Under the pieces are notes generated by a model. The model was not told the origin of the DNA and ran no database searches. It saw only the letters and a program-made list of their open reading frames with translations. From contig NZ_BMPQ01000008.1 of the NCBI RefSeq assembly GCF_014647675.1, positions 31,385 through 84,525 of the forward strand: a DNA stretch of 53,141 nt, in the 5' to 3' direction. Each line of letters begins with the position of its first letter. Within the stretch, counting starts at the first letter, position 1. Below, in pieces: positions 41,173 to 49,461 of the stretch. Source of the stretch: Streptomyces flaveus. GTDB lineage: Bacteria; Actinomycetota; Actinomycetes; Streptomycetales; Streptomycetaceae. The translations under genes and the position numbers were made by a program.

Positions 41173-42057
41173 TCAGGCGAACACGACCGTCCGCCGCCCG
41201 TTCAGCAGAATCCGGCGCTCCGCGTGCCACTTGACCGCCCGCGCCAGCGCCTGGCACTCGACATCGCGCCCCACGGCGACGAGTTGGTCCGGCCTGAGCT
41301 CGTGGCCCACGCGCTCGACCTCCTGCTCGATGATCGGCCCCTCGTCGAGGTCGGCCGTCACATAGTGCGCGGTGGCGCCGATGAGCTTCACCCCGCGCGT
41401 GTGCGCCTGGTGGTACGGCTTCGCTCCCTTGAAGCTCGGCAGGAAGGAGTGGTGGATGTTGATGATCCGGCCGCTCAGCTGCTTGCACAGGTCGTCGGAG
41501 AGGACCTGCATATAGCGGGCGAGGACGACCAGTTCCACCCTCTCCTCGCGCACGAGCTCCAGCAGCTGCGCCTCGGCCTGCGGCTTGTTGTCCCTGGTGA
41601 CCGGGAGGTGGTGGAAGGGGATGTCGTACGAGGCGACGAGTTCGGCGAAGTCTGTGTGGTTGGACACCACGGCGGCGATCTCCACGGGCAGCGCACCGGT
41701 CCGGGCGCGGAAGAGCAGGTCGTTCAGGCAGTGGCCGAACTTGCTGACCATGAGGACGATGCGCATCTTGTCCTCGGCGCGGTTGATCTGCCAGTCCATC
41801 TGGAAGGAGTCACCGATGGCGGCGAAGCTGGCGCGCAGCTTGTCCAGGGTGACCGGCGGTTCCGCGGAGAAGTGGACCCGCATGAAGAACAGCCCCGTGT
41901 CGTGGTCGCCGAACTGCTGGCTGTCCTCGATGTTGCACCCGGTCATGAAGAGGTAGCTCGACACGGCGTGCACGATCCCCTTCCTGTCCGGGCAGGAGAG
42001 GGTCAGGACGTACTGGTCGGCGGCGGGCTCGGCCCCGCGGACGGACTGCTCGGTCAT
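41173..42057 (-). CDS. purU: Formyltetrahydrofolate deformylase
   Basis: A 294-residue PurU: N-terminal ACT domain (YVLTLSCPDRKGIVHAVSSY, FMTGCNIEDSQQFGD) and a C-terminal formyltransferase-fold hydrolase with IINIHHSFLPSFKGAKPYHQ and GVKLIGATAHYVTADLDEGP. The last two contain the His and Asp of the active site. It hydrolyses 10-formyl-THF to THF and formate, balancing one-carbon units for purine synthesis. ATG 42057 (MTEQSVRG) is preferred because upstream residues do not fit the ACT fold. It is monocistronic here. Confidence 0.96.
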   Translation of the reverse strand: MTEQSVRGAEPAADQYVLTLSCPDRKGIVHAVSSYLFMTGCNIEDSQQFGDHDTGLFFMRVHFSAEPPVTLDKLRASFAAIGDSFQMDWQINRAEDKMRIVLMVSKFGHCLNDLLFRARTGALPVEIAAVVSNHTDFAELVASYDIPFHHLPVTRDNKPQAEAQLLELVREERVELVVLARYMQVLSDDLCKQLSGRIINIHHSFLPSFKGAKPYHQAHTRGVKLIGATAHYVTADLDEGPIIEQEVERVGHELRPDQLVAVGRDVECQALARAVKWHAERRILLNGRRTVVFA

Positions 42058-42144
42058 GCAGGCCAGGGTCCCATACCGGTACGACGCGGAGAGCGCACGT
42101 TCCACTCCACGGACGCACGACCGCTCGTACGGCCGGACGTACGG

Positions 42145-42591
42145 TCAGGCCGACCGCGTCATGATGCGGAGCACCTCGAGCGTGCGCGGTTGTGCGTCCG
42201 GGTCCTCCCCGTCGCTCGTCGCCATCCGCACATGCGCGTCCCGGGCGGCCCGCACGGCCTCCGGCCACGCCTGGTGCTCAAGGTAGGCGGAGACGGGCGC
42301 GTCCGGCCCCACCTGGTGCATGATCCGCAGCACGCGCAGTACGGCGCTGTCGACGAGCGCCGCCTCCTGCGAGTCCCGGAAGATCGTGCCGACGTATTTC
42401 TCGGCGGACCAGTTGTCCAGCCAGGTGTCCTCGACGAGGCGGTAGACGGCGTCGGTGACGTCGCCGTATCCGTCCACGCCCGCGAGCCAGACGTTCTGCT
42501 GGAAGCCGGGGTCGGAGAGCATGTGCAGCGCGGAGCGCACATTGCTGCGCCAGCGCCACCACGGCATGTCGTTGAGTGGCATGCCGCCCAT
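42145..42591 (-). CDS. Conserved hypothetical protein
   Basis: A 148-residue protein I cannot assign to a named family. It is Trp-, Arg- and Asp-rich: MPLNDMPWWRWRSNVRSALHML, FQQNVWLAGVDGYGDVTDAV, VEDTWLDNWSAEKYVGTIFR, LVDSAVLRVLRIMHQVGPD, PEAVRAARDAHVRMATSDGE. The repeated helical VLRVLRIM patterns suggest an alpha-helical fold; no signal peptide or membrane segment. Starts at ATG 42591 or 42582 are equally possible, and an upstream GTG cannot be excluded. It faces the substrate-binding lipoprotein gene. Confidence 0.75.
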   Translation of the reverse strand: MGGMPLNDMPWWRWRSNVRSALHMLSDPGFQQNVWLAGVDGYGDVTDAVYRLVEDTWLDNWSAEKYVGTIFRDSQEAALVDSAVLRVLRIMHQVGPDAPVSAYLEHQAWPEAVRAARDAHVRMATSDGEDPDAQPRTLEVLRIMTRSA

Positions 42592-42757
42592 GGTGGATGA
42601 GCGGCGGCCATGACGGGAAGAGTTCTCCGAACCTTGCACGGTCACCGATCGTACGTTCCCGCCCGAATCCATCCGCGTGGACCCCTGCTATTCACCTTGG
42701 CGTCACCGATTGTTGAGCAAGGATCACACGGGCATTTGGAATGTGGCGGAATCGTGC

Positions 42758-44047
42758 ATGCTCATGACCGGCAGGCGTAGCACCACCACCCCCCTCCGCC
42801 CCCGAAGCATCAGGGCCACCATGCTGTCCACGGGCGCCCTGGTGGCGTGCGCGTCCCTCGCCGCTGGTTGCGGGGTGGTCTCCGGGGGCACGGGGGGCTC
42901 CGGAGACGGCCCCGTGACCGTCATGACCATGGCCCCGGAGAAGACCAGGACGACGAACAAGCCCGGTATGCCCGCCATGGCGAAGACCTACGCACGCTGG
43001 GTCAACAAGGGCGGCGGCATCAACGGCCGTGAGCTGAACGTGATCACCTGCAACGAGCGCAACGACTCGGTGGGCGCCGCCGAGTGCGCCCGGCGCGCTG
43101 TCGACGAGAACGTCGTCGCGGTCGTGGGCTCGTACAGCCAGTACGGCCGTTCCTTCCTCTCCCCGCTGGAGGCGGCCGGCATCCCGTACATCGGCGGGTA
43201 CGGCCTCACCGACGACGAGTTCACCAGCCCGAACTCCTACCCCGTCAACGGCGGCCAGCCCGCGCTGCTGGCCGGCCTCGGCCGGGAGCTCGCCAAGAAC
43301 TGCGGCCCCGTCACCCTCGTACGCCCGGACACGATCGCCGGCGACGGGCTGCCGGTGCTGCTCGACGCCGGCCTCACCGCCGGAAACCACGCGGAGGCCG
43401 GCGACCTGCGGGCCGTCGAGGACGCCACGGAGTACTCGCGGCATGCCGAGGACGCCATCGAGCGGGCCACGTCCGACCCCACGAAGAAGGGATGCGTGGT
43501 GCCCGCGCTCGGCGACCGCACGAACACCTTCATGGACTCCTTCCGGCGCATCGCCGAGGACTACCCGGCGGTACGGACCGCGACCGTGCTCGGCAGCGTC
43601 GACCAGTCGGTGATCAACGCCACGGGCCGTACGTACGAGGGGGCGTACGTCACCGGCTGGTACCCCGCGTCGAGCGACGCGCGCTGGGACGCGATGCGCG
43701 ATGTGATCCAGAAGGAGGCCTTCGGCGACAACCGGATCGACGCCTCGGACGCGGGCGTGCAGACCACGTGGATCGCGTACACCGTCCTGGAGAAGACCAT
43801 CGAGTCGCTGGGCGACGGCGAGGTGTCCGCGCGCACGGTGCGGCGGGCGCTCGATGACGGGCTGAAGATCGAGACGGGCGGGCTGACGCCTACGCTGAGC
43901 TGGGCCTTCCAGGATCTGATCGCGGCGAGCGGGTTTCCGCGGGTGATCAACTCGAACGTGACCTTCCAGGTGGTGCGCGATGGACAGCTGGTCGCGGCTC
44001 GGAAGGGGTTTACGAACGTGTCTCGGATCCTGGAGAACGCGGGTTAG
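42758..44047 (+). CDS. Solitary ABC-type substrate-binding lipoprotein (branched-chain amino acid receptor fold)
   Basis: A 429-residue periplasmic-binding-fold protein with a lipoprotein signal: a basic start, a hydrophobic run, and lipobox LAAGC with Cys38 as the acylated residue. The mature part begins with a Gly/Ser linker, then MAKTYARWVNKGGGINGREL, VVGSYSQYGRSFLSPLEAAG, and IPYIGGYGLTDDEFTSPNSY, the type I Leu/Ile/Val-binding fold. No permease or ATPase gene is adjacent, so the partner lies elsewhere or it acts as a sensor. TTGAGC near 42711 may belong to its promoter. Confidence 0.9.
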   Translation: MLMTGRRSTTTPLRPRSIRATMLSTGALVACASLAAGCGVVSGGTGGSGDGPVTVMTMAPEKTRTTNKPGMPAMAKTYARWVNKGGGINGRELNVITCNERNDSVGAAECARRAVDENVVAVVGSYSQYGRSFLSPLEAAGIPYIGGYGLTDDEFTSPNSYPVNGGQPALLAGLGRELAKNCGPVTLVRPDTIAGDGLPVLLDAGLTAGNHAEAGDLRAVEDATEYSRHAEDAIERATSDPTKKGCVVPALGDRTNTFMDSFRRIAEDYPAVRTATVLGSVDQSVINATGRTYEGAYVTGWYPASSDARWDAMRDVIQKEAFGDNRIDASDAGVQTTWIAYTVLEKTIESLGDGEVSARTVRRALDDGLKIETGGLTPTLSWAFQDLIAASGFPRVINSNVTFQVVRDGQLVAARKGFTNVSRILENAG

Positions 44048-44109
44048 CTCCGCGGGTTGCCTCCGGCGGTTGGGCGGGTTGGGTTCGTTTTCGGGTGCGG
44101 GTGTGTGGG

Positions 44110-44141
44110 TGGCTGGTCGCGCCGTTCCCCGCGCCCCTGGG
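44110..44141 (-). repeat. REP-like element, copy 4 (partial)
   Basis: GGCTGGTCGCGCCGTTCCCC followed by GCGCCCCTGGG, minus-strand orientation, without a hairpin. The 382 bp between the lipoprotein and Pro-rich protein genes hold this, copy 5 and unremarkable GC-rich sequence. Confidence 0.6.
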
Positions 44142-44340
44142 TGGGTGGTGGGTGCGGGGCCGTGGGCCGGTGCGTCAGCCCGTCGCAGGGCGGGCATACG
44201 GCCCTGGCCTGGTACAAGGCCCTGGTTCTCCGAGACCGGACCTACGCGACGGGCATACGACGCACCGGCCCACGACCCCTCCCGCCGGAGGGCAAGCGCG
44301 GGCACGTCGTGGCTGACGGTTCGTGGAGCCGCAGGTTTTT

Positions 44341-44393
44341 GCTTTTAGGGGCGCGGGGAACTGCGCGACCAGCCACAGACGGCCCGCAGTCGC
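44341..44393 (+). repeat. REP-like element, copy 5
   Basis: Nearly full element: TTTTAGGGGCGCGGGGAACT, then GCGCGACCAGCCACAGACGG and CCCGCAGTCGC. It lies 37 bp beyond the stop of the Pro-rich protein gene. Confidence 0.75.
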
Positions 44394-44429
44394 CCATGAA
44401 CCGAACCCACCCGCCCAGTAGGCGCCCCG

Positions 44430-46724
44430 TCAAAGCTGGGTCGGCTGGCGTTCGGTCAGGCCGTAGGTCTGGGCTATGGCGTTCCACAGCGGAGCGGCCT
44501 TCGCCTTCTGGGTGGTTGCGGTGCCGCTTTCGCGGTTGCCCGCCCGGGTCTGGGGGGTGGTGCGGGCCTGGCCCTTGGGACAGCCCTTCTTGGCTGCGAC
44601 CTGGTCGGCCCAGGTCGCGTAGTGGGTGTCCGCCGAGGCGGAGGCCTTCCAGGCGCTGTTGAGCGCGGCGGTCAGCTGGGCGTGGTTCGGCAGCTTGTCG
44701 ACGGGGAGGCTCGCGAGGCGGGTGACCAGTCCGTTGCGCTGCTCGGCGGCGTTACGCAGGTCGGTGGCGGCCTGGCCGAGGTTGGTGCACGTACGTACGT
44801 TGGATACGGCCCTGATCACCGCGTCACGGCTGTCGTTGCTGTCCGCCAGGAGCTTGTCGAGGGCCACGGCCTGGGCCTTGGCCGGGTCGGCGGAGGCGGA
44901 GGCGGACGGGGACTCCTCGGCGGTGGGGGCGGTGTCTGCCACGGTCTTGTTCTCGTCGCCGCTGTCGTCGCCTCCGCCGCCGCTGAGCAGGGCGCCCGCG
45001 CCGATGCCGAGCACGGCGATGCCGACGCCTACGGCGGCGATGAGGGGTATGCGACCGCGGCTGCTCTTGCCGCCGCCGTTGCCGTGGCCGCTGTCCGCCG
45101 CCCCGCGCTCGCGCCGGGCGGCGCGTCCGCCGGGCGCCGACTGCAGGTCGAACTGCGGCAGCTGCTGCGTGGCGTCCGGGCCGTCCGACGTCTCCCGGAA
45201 GAGGTTGTCGAACTCGGCCGGTGGCTGCCGGTCGCCCGGCGCGCCAGGGCGTATCCCGTACGCCGCGCCTGTGGGCTGCGGCTGCGCGGGAATCGGCGCG
45301 ATGTACTGCGTGGCCTCGGCATTGGGGTCGGCGGCGGGGGGCAAGGGCCCGGCACCCGCCCCTGTGGCCGTGGCTCCCGCGGCGGGCATCGGCCCAGGCC
45401 CGCCCTGCCGGACCCGGCCAAGGAACCGCGTCGCCTCGGCGTCGGAGGGTGCCGGGGCCTCCGGCGGCAGAGCACCCGGGCTCACGGGAGGGATGTACTG
45501 GGTGGCGCCCTCATCGCCGGGCGCCCCGGACGCTCCGGTCGGGACGGGCGGCAGGTACTGGGTGGCGCCTTCGTCTCCACCGGCTGCGGGAGGCAGGGGA
45601 GCGGAGTGCCTGCCCGGCCCGGAGGGCTGCGACTGCGCTGCGCGCTCGGCGGGGGGAAGGGGCGCCGCGTGACCGGCTGAGGGCTGGGAGGGGTCGTACG
45701 CGGCTGGTGTCCGGGAGGCTGCGGGGTCGCCGGCTCCCTGTGGGGCGGCGTAACCGCCTTGGGCCTGTGGGGCAGCAGGACCGGTGGGCCCTTGCGGGGC
45801 ACCGTGCCTGCCGGACCCCTGCGGCGCCGAGTGACCGGCGAACGTCGGCGAACCAGCGGCGCCTCCCTGCGCCTGCGGCCCACCAGGATTGCCCGGCGCC
45901 TGCGAGGCGCCCGGCTCGGCAGACGCCTGCGGGGCACCGTGTCTGCCGGACCTCTGCGGGGTCGGCTGACCCGCGAAGTCCGGTGAAGCGGCGTAGCCGC
46001 CTGGTGCCTGCGGGGCCGTGTGCTCGGCAGGAGGCAGTGGCGCCGACTGGCCATGGGGAGTCTGCGGCGTGCCGTACGCGTCCGGCGTCTGCGAGCCGGA
46101 GGCACCGGTGGGCGCCTGCGGAGCGCCGTATCCGCCCTGCGCCTGCGGCCCTGCGGAGCCGCTTGGCGCCTGCGGCGTGCCGAATCCGGCCGTCCCCTGC
46201 GGCGCGCCGTACCCCTCCGCCCCCTGTGGCGGTGTGGTCGGGCCCTCCGGGGGGAGCCCTCCCGTTTCAGGTGACTGGTGCGGTTGTGGAGCCGGTGCGT
46301 TGGCCGGAGGGGGCTGGTGGCCCTCTCCGCTCGGTGCCGACGGGGCGCCCCACTGGGGCGGGGTGTCGGCGCTCTGTGTGCCGTACTGGCCGTACTGCGG
46401 CGCCGTGGCGGAGCCCTGCGCTCCGTACTCCGAGCCCTGGTCGCCGGTCCAGCCGGACGTGGGGTCGGACGGGGCGCCCCAGGACGGAGCGGGGGTGCTC
46501 CCGTCCTGTGCCGTGTCCTGCCAGCCCTGGTCCTGATCCTGGCCCGGCGGAGCCTGCGGTGGCCGGCCGGGGCCCCAGGGCTGGTCCCAGGACTGGCCGC
46601 CCGCCGGCGTCGTGTGGTCCGGTGGGGTGCCCGGCAGCAGAGGGGCGCTGCCGTCGGACGGCAGCACGATGCCTTCGCGCGCGGGGCGCGGCGAGGGCTC
46701 CTCGCCCTGTCCGTTCTGCGTCAC
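44430..46724 (-). CDS. Large Pro/Gly/Gln-rich single-pass membrane protein
   Basis: A 764-residue protein of unknown function. Residues 1-550 are low-complexity Pro/Gly/Ala/Gln with many short repeats (GxxGAPQxxxG; GPAAPQAQGGYAAPQG) and, towards the end, a spaced motif ATQYLPPVP, ATQYIPPVS, ATRFLGR, ATQYIAPIP. A basic stop-transfer stretch (RRERGAADSG...KSSRGR) and one membrane helix (IPLIAAVGVGIAVLGIGAGALL) follow. A 170-residue C-terminal domain (LLADSNDSRDAVIRAVSNVR; CTNLGQAATDLRNAAEQRNG) should be extracytoplasmic. GTG 46724 follows AGGAGTCCCG. The disordered N-terminus looks like a scaffold or kinase substrate. Confidence 0.88.
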   Translation of the reverse strand: MTQNGQGEEPSPRPAREGIVLPSDGSAPLLPGTPPDHTTPAGGQSWDQPWGPGRPPQAPPGQDQDQGWQDTAQDGSTPAPSWGAPSDPTSGWTGDQGSEYGAQGSATAPQYGQYGTQSADTPPQWGAPSAPSGEGHQPPPANAPAPQPHQSPETGGLPPEGPTTPPQGAEGYGAPQGTAGFGTPQAPSGSAGPQAQGGYGAPQAPTGASGSQTPDAYGTPQTPHGQSAPLPPAEHTAPQAPGGYAASPDFAGQPTPQRSGRHGAPQASAEPGASQAPGNPGGPQAQGGAAGSPTFAGHSAPQGSGRHGAPQGPTGPAAPQAQGGYAAPQGAGDPAASRTPAAYDPSQPSAGHAAPLPPAERAAQSQPSGPGRHSAPLPPAAGGDEGATQYLPPVPTGASGAPGDEGATQYIPPVSPGALPPEAPAPSDAEATRFLGRVRQGGPGPMPAAGATATGAGAGPLPPAADPNAEATQYIAPIPAQPQPTGAAYGIRPGAPGDRQPPAEFDNLFRETSDGPDATQQLPQFDLQSAPGGRAARRERGAADSGHGNGGGKSSRGRIPLIAAVGVGIAVLGIGAGALLSGGGGDDSGDENKTVADTAPTAEESPSASASADPAKAQAVALDKLLADSNDSRDAVIRAVSNVRTCTNLGQAATDLRNAAEQRNGLVTRLASLPVDKLPNHAQLTAALNSAWKASASADTHYATWADQVAAKKGCPKGQARTTPQTRAGNRESGTATTQKAKAAPLWNAIAQTYGLTERQPTQL

Positions 46725-46881
46725 CGGGACTCCTACGAATGGGGGACCTATGGAATCATCGGTTCACGCTACCGGGTCCCCACAATCCGATGCCACGCAG
46801 CTCAGGACGTGACTCTCGCCCCACCGCGCACGTGTAACAGAATCGCCGCGCAGGACGCTGTTAATGGCCTCTCAGGCCCTC

Positions 46882-48267
46882 TCACGCCGCCGCCTGCAGA
46901 TCCAGCCGCGCCCCGAACTCCCGTACCACCGGCTCGTCCTGGTACGGCTCCAGCCGCTGCTGGAAGTCCTCCAGGTACTCGGCGCCACGGTTGGAACGGA
47001 GCGTGTTGAGGAGCTCGACCGCCTTCATCCCCGTATGGCAGGCCTGTTCCACCTCACGCTGCTGCACCTGCGCGGTGGCCAGCAGGACGAACCCGATCGC
47101 GCGGCGCCGGGCGCGCGACTCCGGGTGCCCGGCGAGGGACTCCTCCGCACACCGCGCGGCCGCCTGGGCCTGCCCGAGGTCCCGATGACAATGCGCCAAC
47201 TCATCGGCCAGATACGCCTCATCGAAGTGCGCGATCCACCGCGGATCGTCCCCGGAGGCGTCGTCGGCCGCCTCCATCGCGTTGACCGCCCGCCCCGACG
47301 CCACCTGAGCCGCCCGCGCGTCACCCATGAGCGCGTGCCCGCGCGCCTCCGCGGCGTGGAACATCGCCTCCGCACGCGGCGTCACCCGCCCGCGCGCCCC
47401 CTCCTGCGCCGCCCGCGCCAACTGCGCGATCTCCCGCGGGTTCCCGAGCTGCGCGGCCAGGTGGCTCATGGACGCGGCCAGTACGTACCCGCCGTACCCG
47501 CGATCCCCCGCCGCCTGCGCCAGCCGCAGTGCCTGGATGTAGTAGCGCTGCGCGAGCCCCGGCTGCCCGGTGTCGACGGCCATATAGCCCGCCAGCTCCG
47601 TCAACCGCGCGACCGCCGCGAACAGTTCACGCCCGACGGCTTCCCGGTACGAGCCCGCCAGCAGCCCGGAGACCACGCCGTTCAGGTAGTGCACGACCAC
47701 CGGGCGTACGTGCCCGCTGCCGTACTGGTGGTCCAGATCCACCAGCGCCTGCGTCATCGCCTTCACCGCCGCCACGTCGGCCGACCCGACCCGCGGCCCC
47801 ACCGAGCGCGCCACCTGTGCGTCCGGCGCGGAGATCAGCCAGTCGCGGCTCGGCTCGACGAGCGCGGAGGCGGCGACGGACGAGCCGGACAGGAAGTCCC
47901 GCCGCCCCACGTCACTGCGCCACAGCTCGCAGACCTGCTCTATGGCGCCGACGACGGTCGGCGAGAACTGCAGGCCCACCCCGGAGGCGAGGTTCTTGCC
48001 GTTCGCCATCCCGATCTCGTCGATCGTGACCGTCCGGCCCAGCTTGCGGCCCAGCGCCTCGGCGATGATGGCCGGCGCCCGCCCGCGTGGCTGCTGACCG
48101 CGCAACCAGCGCGCCACGGACGTTTTGTCGTAGCGCAGATCGAGACCGTGTTCCGCGCCGCACATGTTGACCCGGCGGGCCAGCCCGGCGTTCGAGCAGC
48201 CCGCTTCCTGGATGAGCGCTTGCAGCCGCTCGTTCGGCTGCCTGGCGACGAGAGGCCTTGCGGCCAT
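46882..48267 (-). CDS. NsdA-like helix-turn-helix/TPR regulator
   Basis: A 461-residue protein. The N-terminal 70 residues carry a divergent HTH (NERLQALIQEAGCSNAGLAR, then DKTSVARWLRGQQPRG). The rest is helical repeats (ALRLAQAAGDRGYGGYVLAA, FDEAYLADELAHCHRDLGQA, EQACHTGMKAVELLNTL), which resemble TPRs of the Streptomyces NsdA/Bld regulators of development and antibiotic production. ATG 48267 gives MAARPLVARQPNERL. It diverges from the PrimPol-like gene. Effector and targets are unknown; the family call rests on arrangement. Confidence 0.85.
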   Translation of the reverse strand: MAARPLVARQPNERLQALIQEAGCSNAGLARRVNMCGAEHGLDLRYDKTSVARWLRGQQPRGRAPAIIAEALGRKLGRTVTIDEIGMANGKNLASGVGLQFSPTVVGAIEQVCELWRSDVGRRDFLSGSSVAASALVEPSRDWLISAPDAQVARSVGPRVGSADVAAVKAMTQALVDLDHQYGSGHVRPVVVHYLNGVVSGLLAGSYREAVGRELFAAVARLTELAGYMAVDTGQPGLAQRYYIQALRLAQAAGDRGYGGYVLAASMSHLAAQLGNPREIAQLARAAQEGARGRVTPRAEAMFHAAEARGHALMGDARAAQVASGRAVNAMEAADDASGDDPRWIAHFDEAYLADELAHCHRDLGQAQAAARCAEESLAGHPESRARRRAIGFVLLATAQVQQREVEQACHTGMKAVELLNTLRSNRGAEYLEDFQQRLEPYQDEPVVREFGARLDLQAAA

Positions 48268-48427
48268 GGCGTACCCCCTGTGGCTGCGGTGCCTGCCCAC
48301 GCACCGAGTTGACGTGTCCTCAGCGGCCGGAACCTCCTCCGGCTTCCGTGAAAGGAACGAAAAGATCCGGCCTCGAAGATCAATGCCCCGCGGACAAACC
48401 GAAGATGCGAGACATACGAGGATTGCC

Positions 48428-48452
48428 GGGGTACGGACAGTTGCCGTACCCC
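48428..48452. promoter_or_regulatory. Inverted repeat in the regulator/PrimPol divergent region
   Basis: GGGGTACGG (48428-48436) and CCGTACCCC (48444-48452) with a 7-base loop. It lies 160 bp from the regulator start and 140 bp from the PrimPol-like start, so it could be an operator for either. The rest of the 327-bp gap (48268-48594) shows no other signal. Confidence 0.45.
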
Positions 48453-48594
48453 ACACGTGGCTACCCAGCCCCCGCTGCCGTTGCCCGTGCGCGCCCCCAC
48501 CCATGCATCCATGCGCCCCACATGCGAAAACGGTGCTCCCCCACCGCGCACGCAGGGGCCGTAACGCCCGGTGGGTGCGGGAGTTGAGCTGTGC

Positions 48595-49275
48595 ATGGAA
48601 GAGACCATCACCAGCACCGAAGCCGCGCGGATCCCCAAGCAGCGCGGGGAAGCACTGGAAACACTGCAGGACATCGCCGTGCGCTATGCCGAAGAGCGCC
48701 ACTGGGACGTGTTTCCCGGCACTTGGCTGGAAGCCGTCGACGGGGTGCAGCGCTGCTCGTGCGGCGAGCCCTCCTGCATCGCACCCGGCGCGCATCCGGC
48801 GCGGGAGGACTGGCCGACACAGGCCACGGGCAGTGCGACCGCCGCGCGCCGGCTCTGGGCGAAGCAGCCGACGGCGTCGATCCTGCTGCCTACGGGCCGT
48901 ACGTTCGACGCGATTTCCGTCCCGGAGACGGCGGGGTTCCTCGCGCTCGCCCGCATGCGGCGCATGGAGCTGACGCTCGGGCCCGTGACCTGCACACCGG
49001 ACCGGCGGGTGCAGTTCTTCGTGCTGCCGGGTGCCGCTGCGAAAGTGCCCGATCTCGTACGGAAGCTGGGGTGGCCGCTCGCCTCCCTCGATCTGGATGT
49101 GCTCGGTGAGGGTACGTATGTGGCTGCGCCGCCTACGCGGTTCGGGGCGCACGGGAGGGTTCAGTGGGCCTGTCGGCCCACGCCCGCCAACCGGTGGTTG
49201 CCTGATGTGGAGGAGTTGATCTCGCCTATCGCTTACGCGTGTGGGCGGGATGTACGGCGGTCGCTCCGCGGGTAG
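48595..49275 (+). CDS. Bifunctional DNA primase/polymerase-like (PrimPol N-domain) protein
   Basis: A 226-residue protein resembling the N-terminal domain of actinobacterial prim-pol proteins: VRYAEERHWDVFPGTWLEAV, then CSCGEPSCIAPGAHPAREDW, RRLWAKQPTASILLPTGRTF, DAISVPETAGFLAL. The usual catalytic Asp pair (DxD) is not evident (DAISVPE), and the C-terminal helicase part is absent, so a regulatory or degenerate role is more likely than replication. ATG 48595 fits the domain; GGGAG lies 10 bp upstream. It diverges from the NsdA-like regulator. Confidence 0.8.
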   Translation: MEETITSTEAARIPKQRGEALETLQDIAVRYAEERHWDVFPGTWLEAVDGVQRCSCGEPSCIAPGAHPAREDWPTQATGSATAARRLWAKQPTASILLPTGRTFDAISVPETAGFLALARMRRMELTLGPVTCTPDRRVQFFVLPGAAAKVPDLVRKLGWPLASLDLDVLGEGTYVAAPPTRFGAHGRVQWACRPTPANRWLPDVEELISPIAYACGRDVRRSLRG

Positions 49276-49288
49276 GCGGTAGGACGGC

Positions 49289-49374
49289 TGCGGGTCCGTT
49301 GTGGCTGGTCGCGCCCACGCGGCGGAGCCGCAAATCGACAACAGCCCCGCGCCCCTAAAGGGTCGCTGCCCCGT
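49289..49374 (-). repeat. REP-like element, copy 6
   Basis: GTTGTGGCTGGTCGCGCCCA at the start, GCGGCGGAGCCGCAAATCGA in the middle, and AGCCCCGCGCCCCTAAAGGG at the end, minus-strand orientation. Directly after the PrimPol-like stop. Confidence 0.7.
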
Positions 49375-49390
49375 CGGGTGCGTATTTACC

Positions 49391-49449
49391 TGCGGGTCGT
49401 CGTGGGCTGAGCGCGCAGTTCCCCGCGCCCCTTATGGGGCTCTGCCCCG
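49391..49449 (-). repeat. REP-like element, copy 7
   Basis: TGCGGGTCGTCGTGGGCTGA, then GCGCGCAGTTCCCCGCGCCC and CTTATGGGGCTCTGCCCC, which can fold as a hairpin 12 bp before the ABC ATPase start. Confidence 0.7.
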
Positions 49450-49461
49450 TATCGTGCACCC

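Noticed and set aside
45221..46837. 538-codon plus-strand frame
   Set aside because: Antisense to the Pro-rich membrane protein; Arg/Ala/Pro low complexity reflects the complement of that repeat region.
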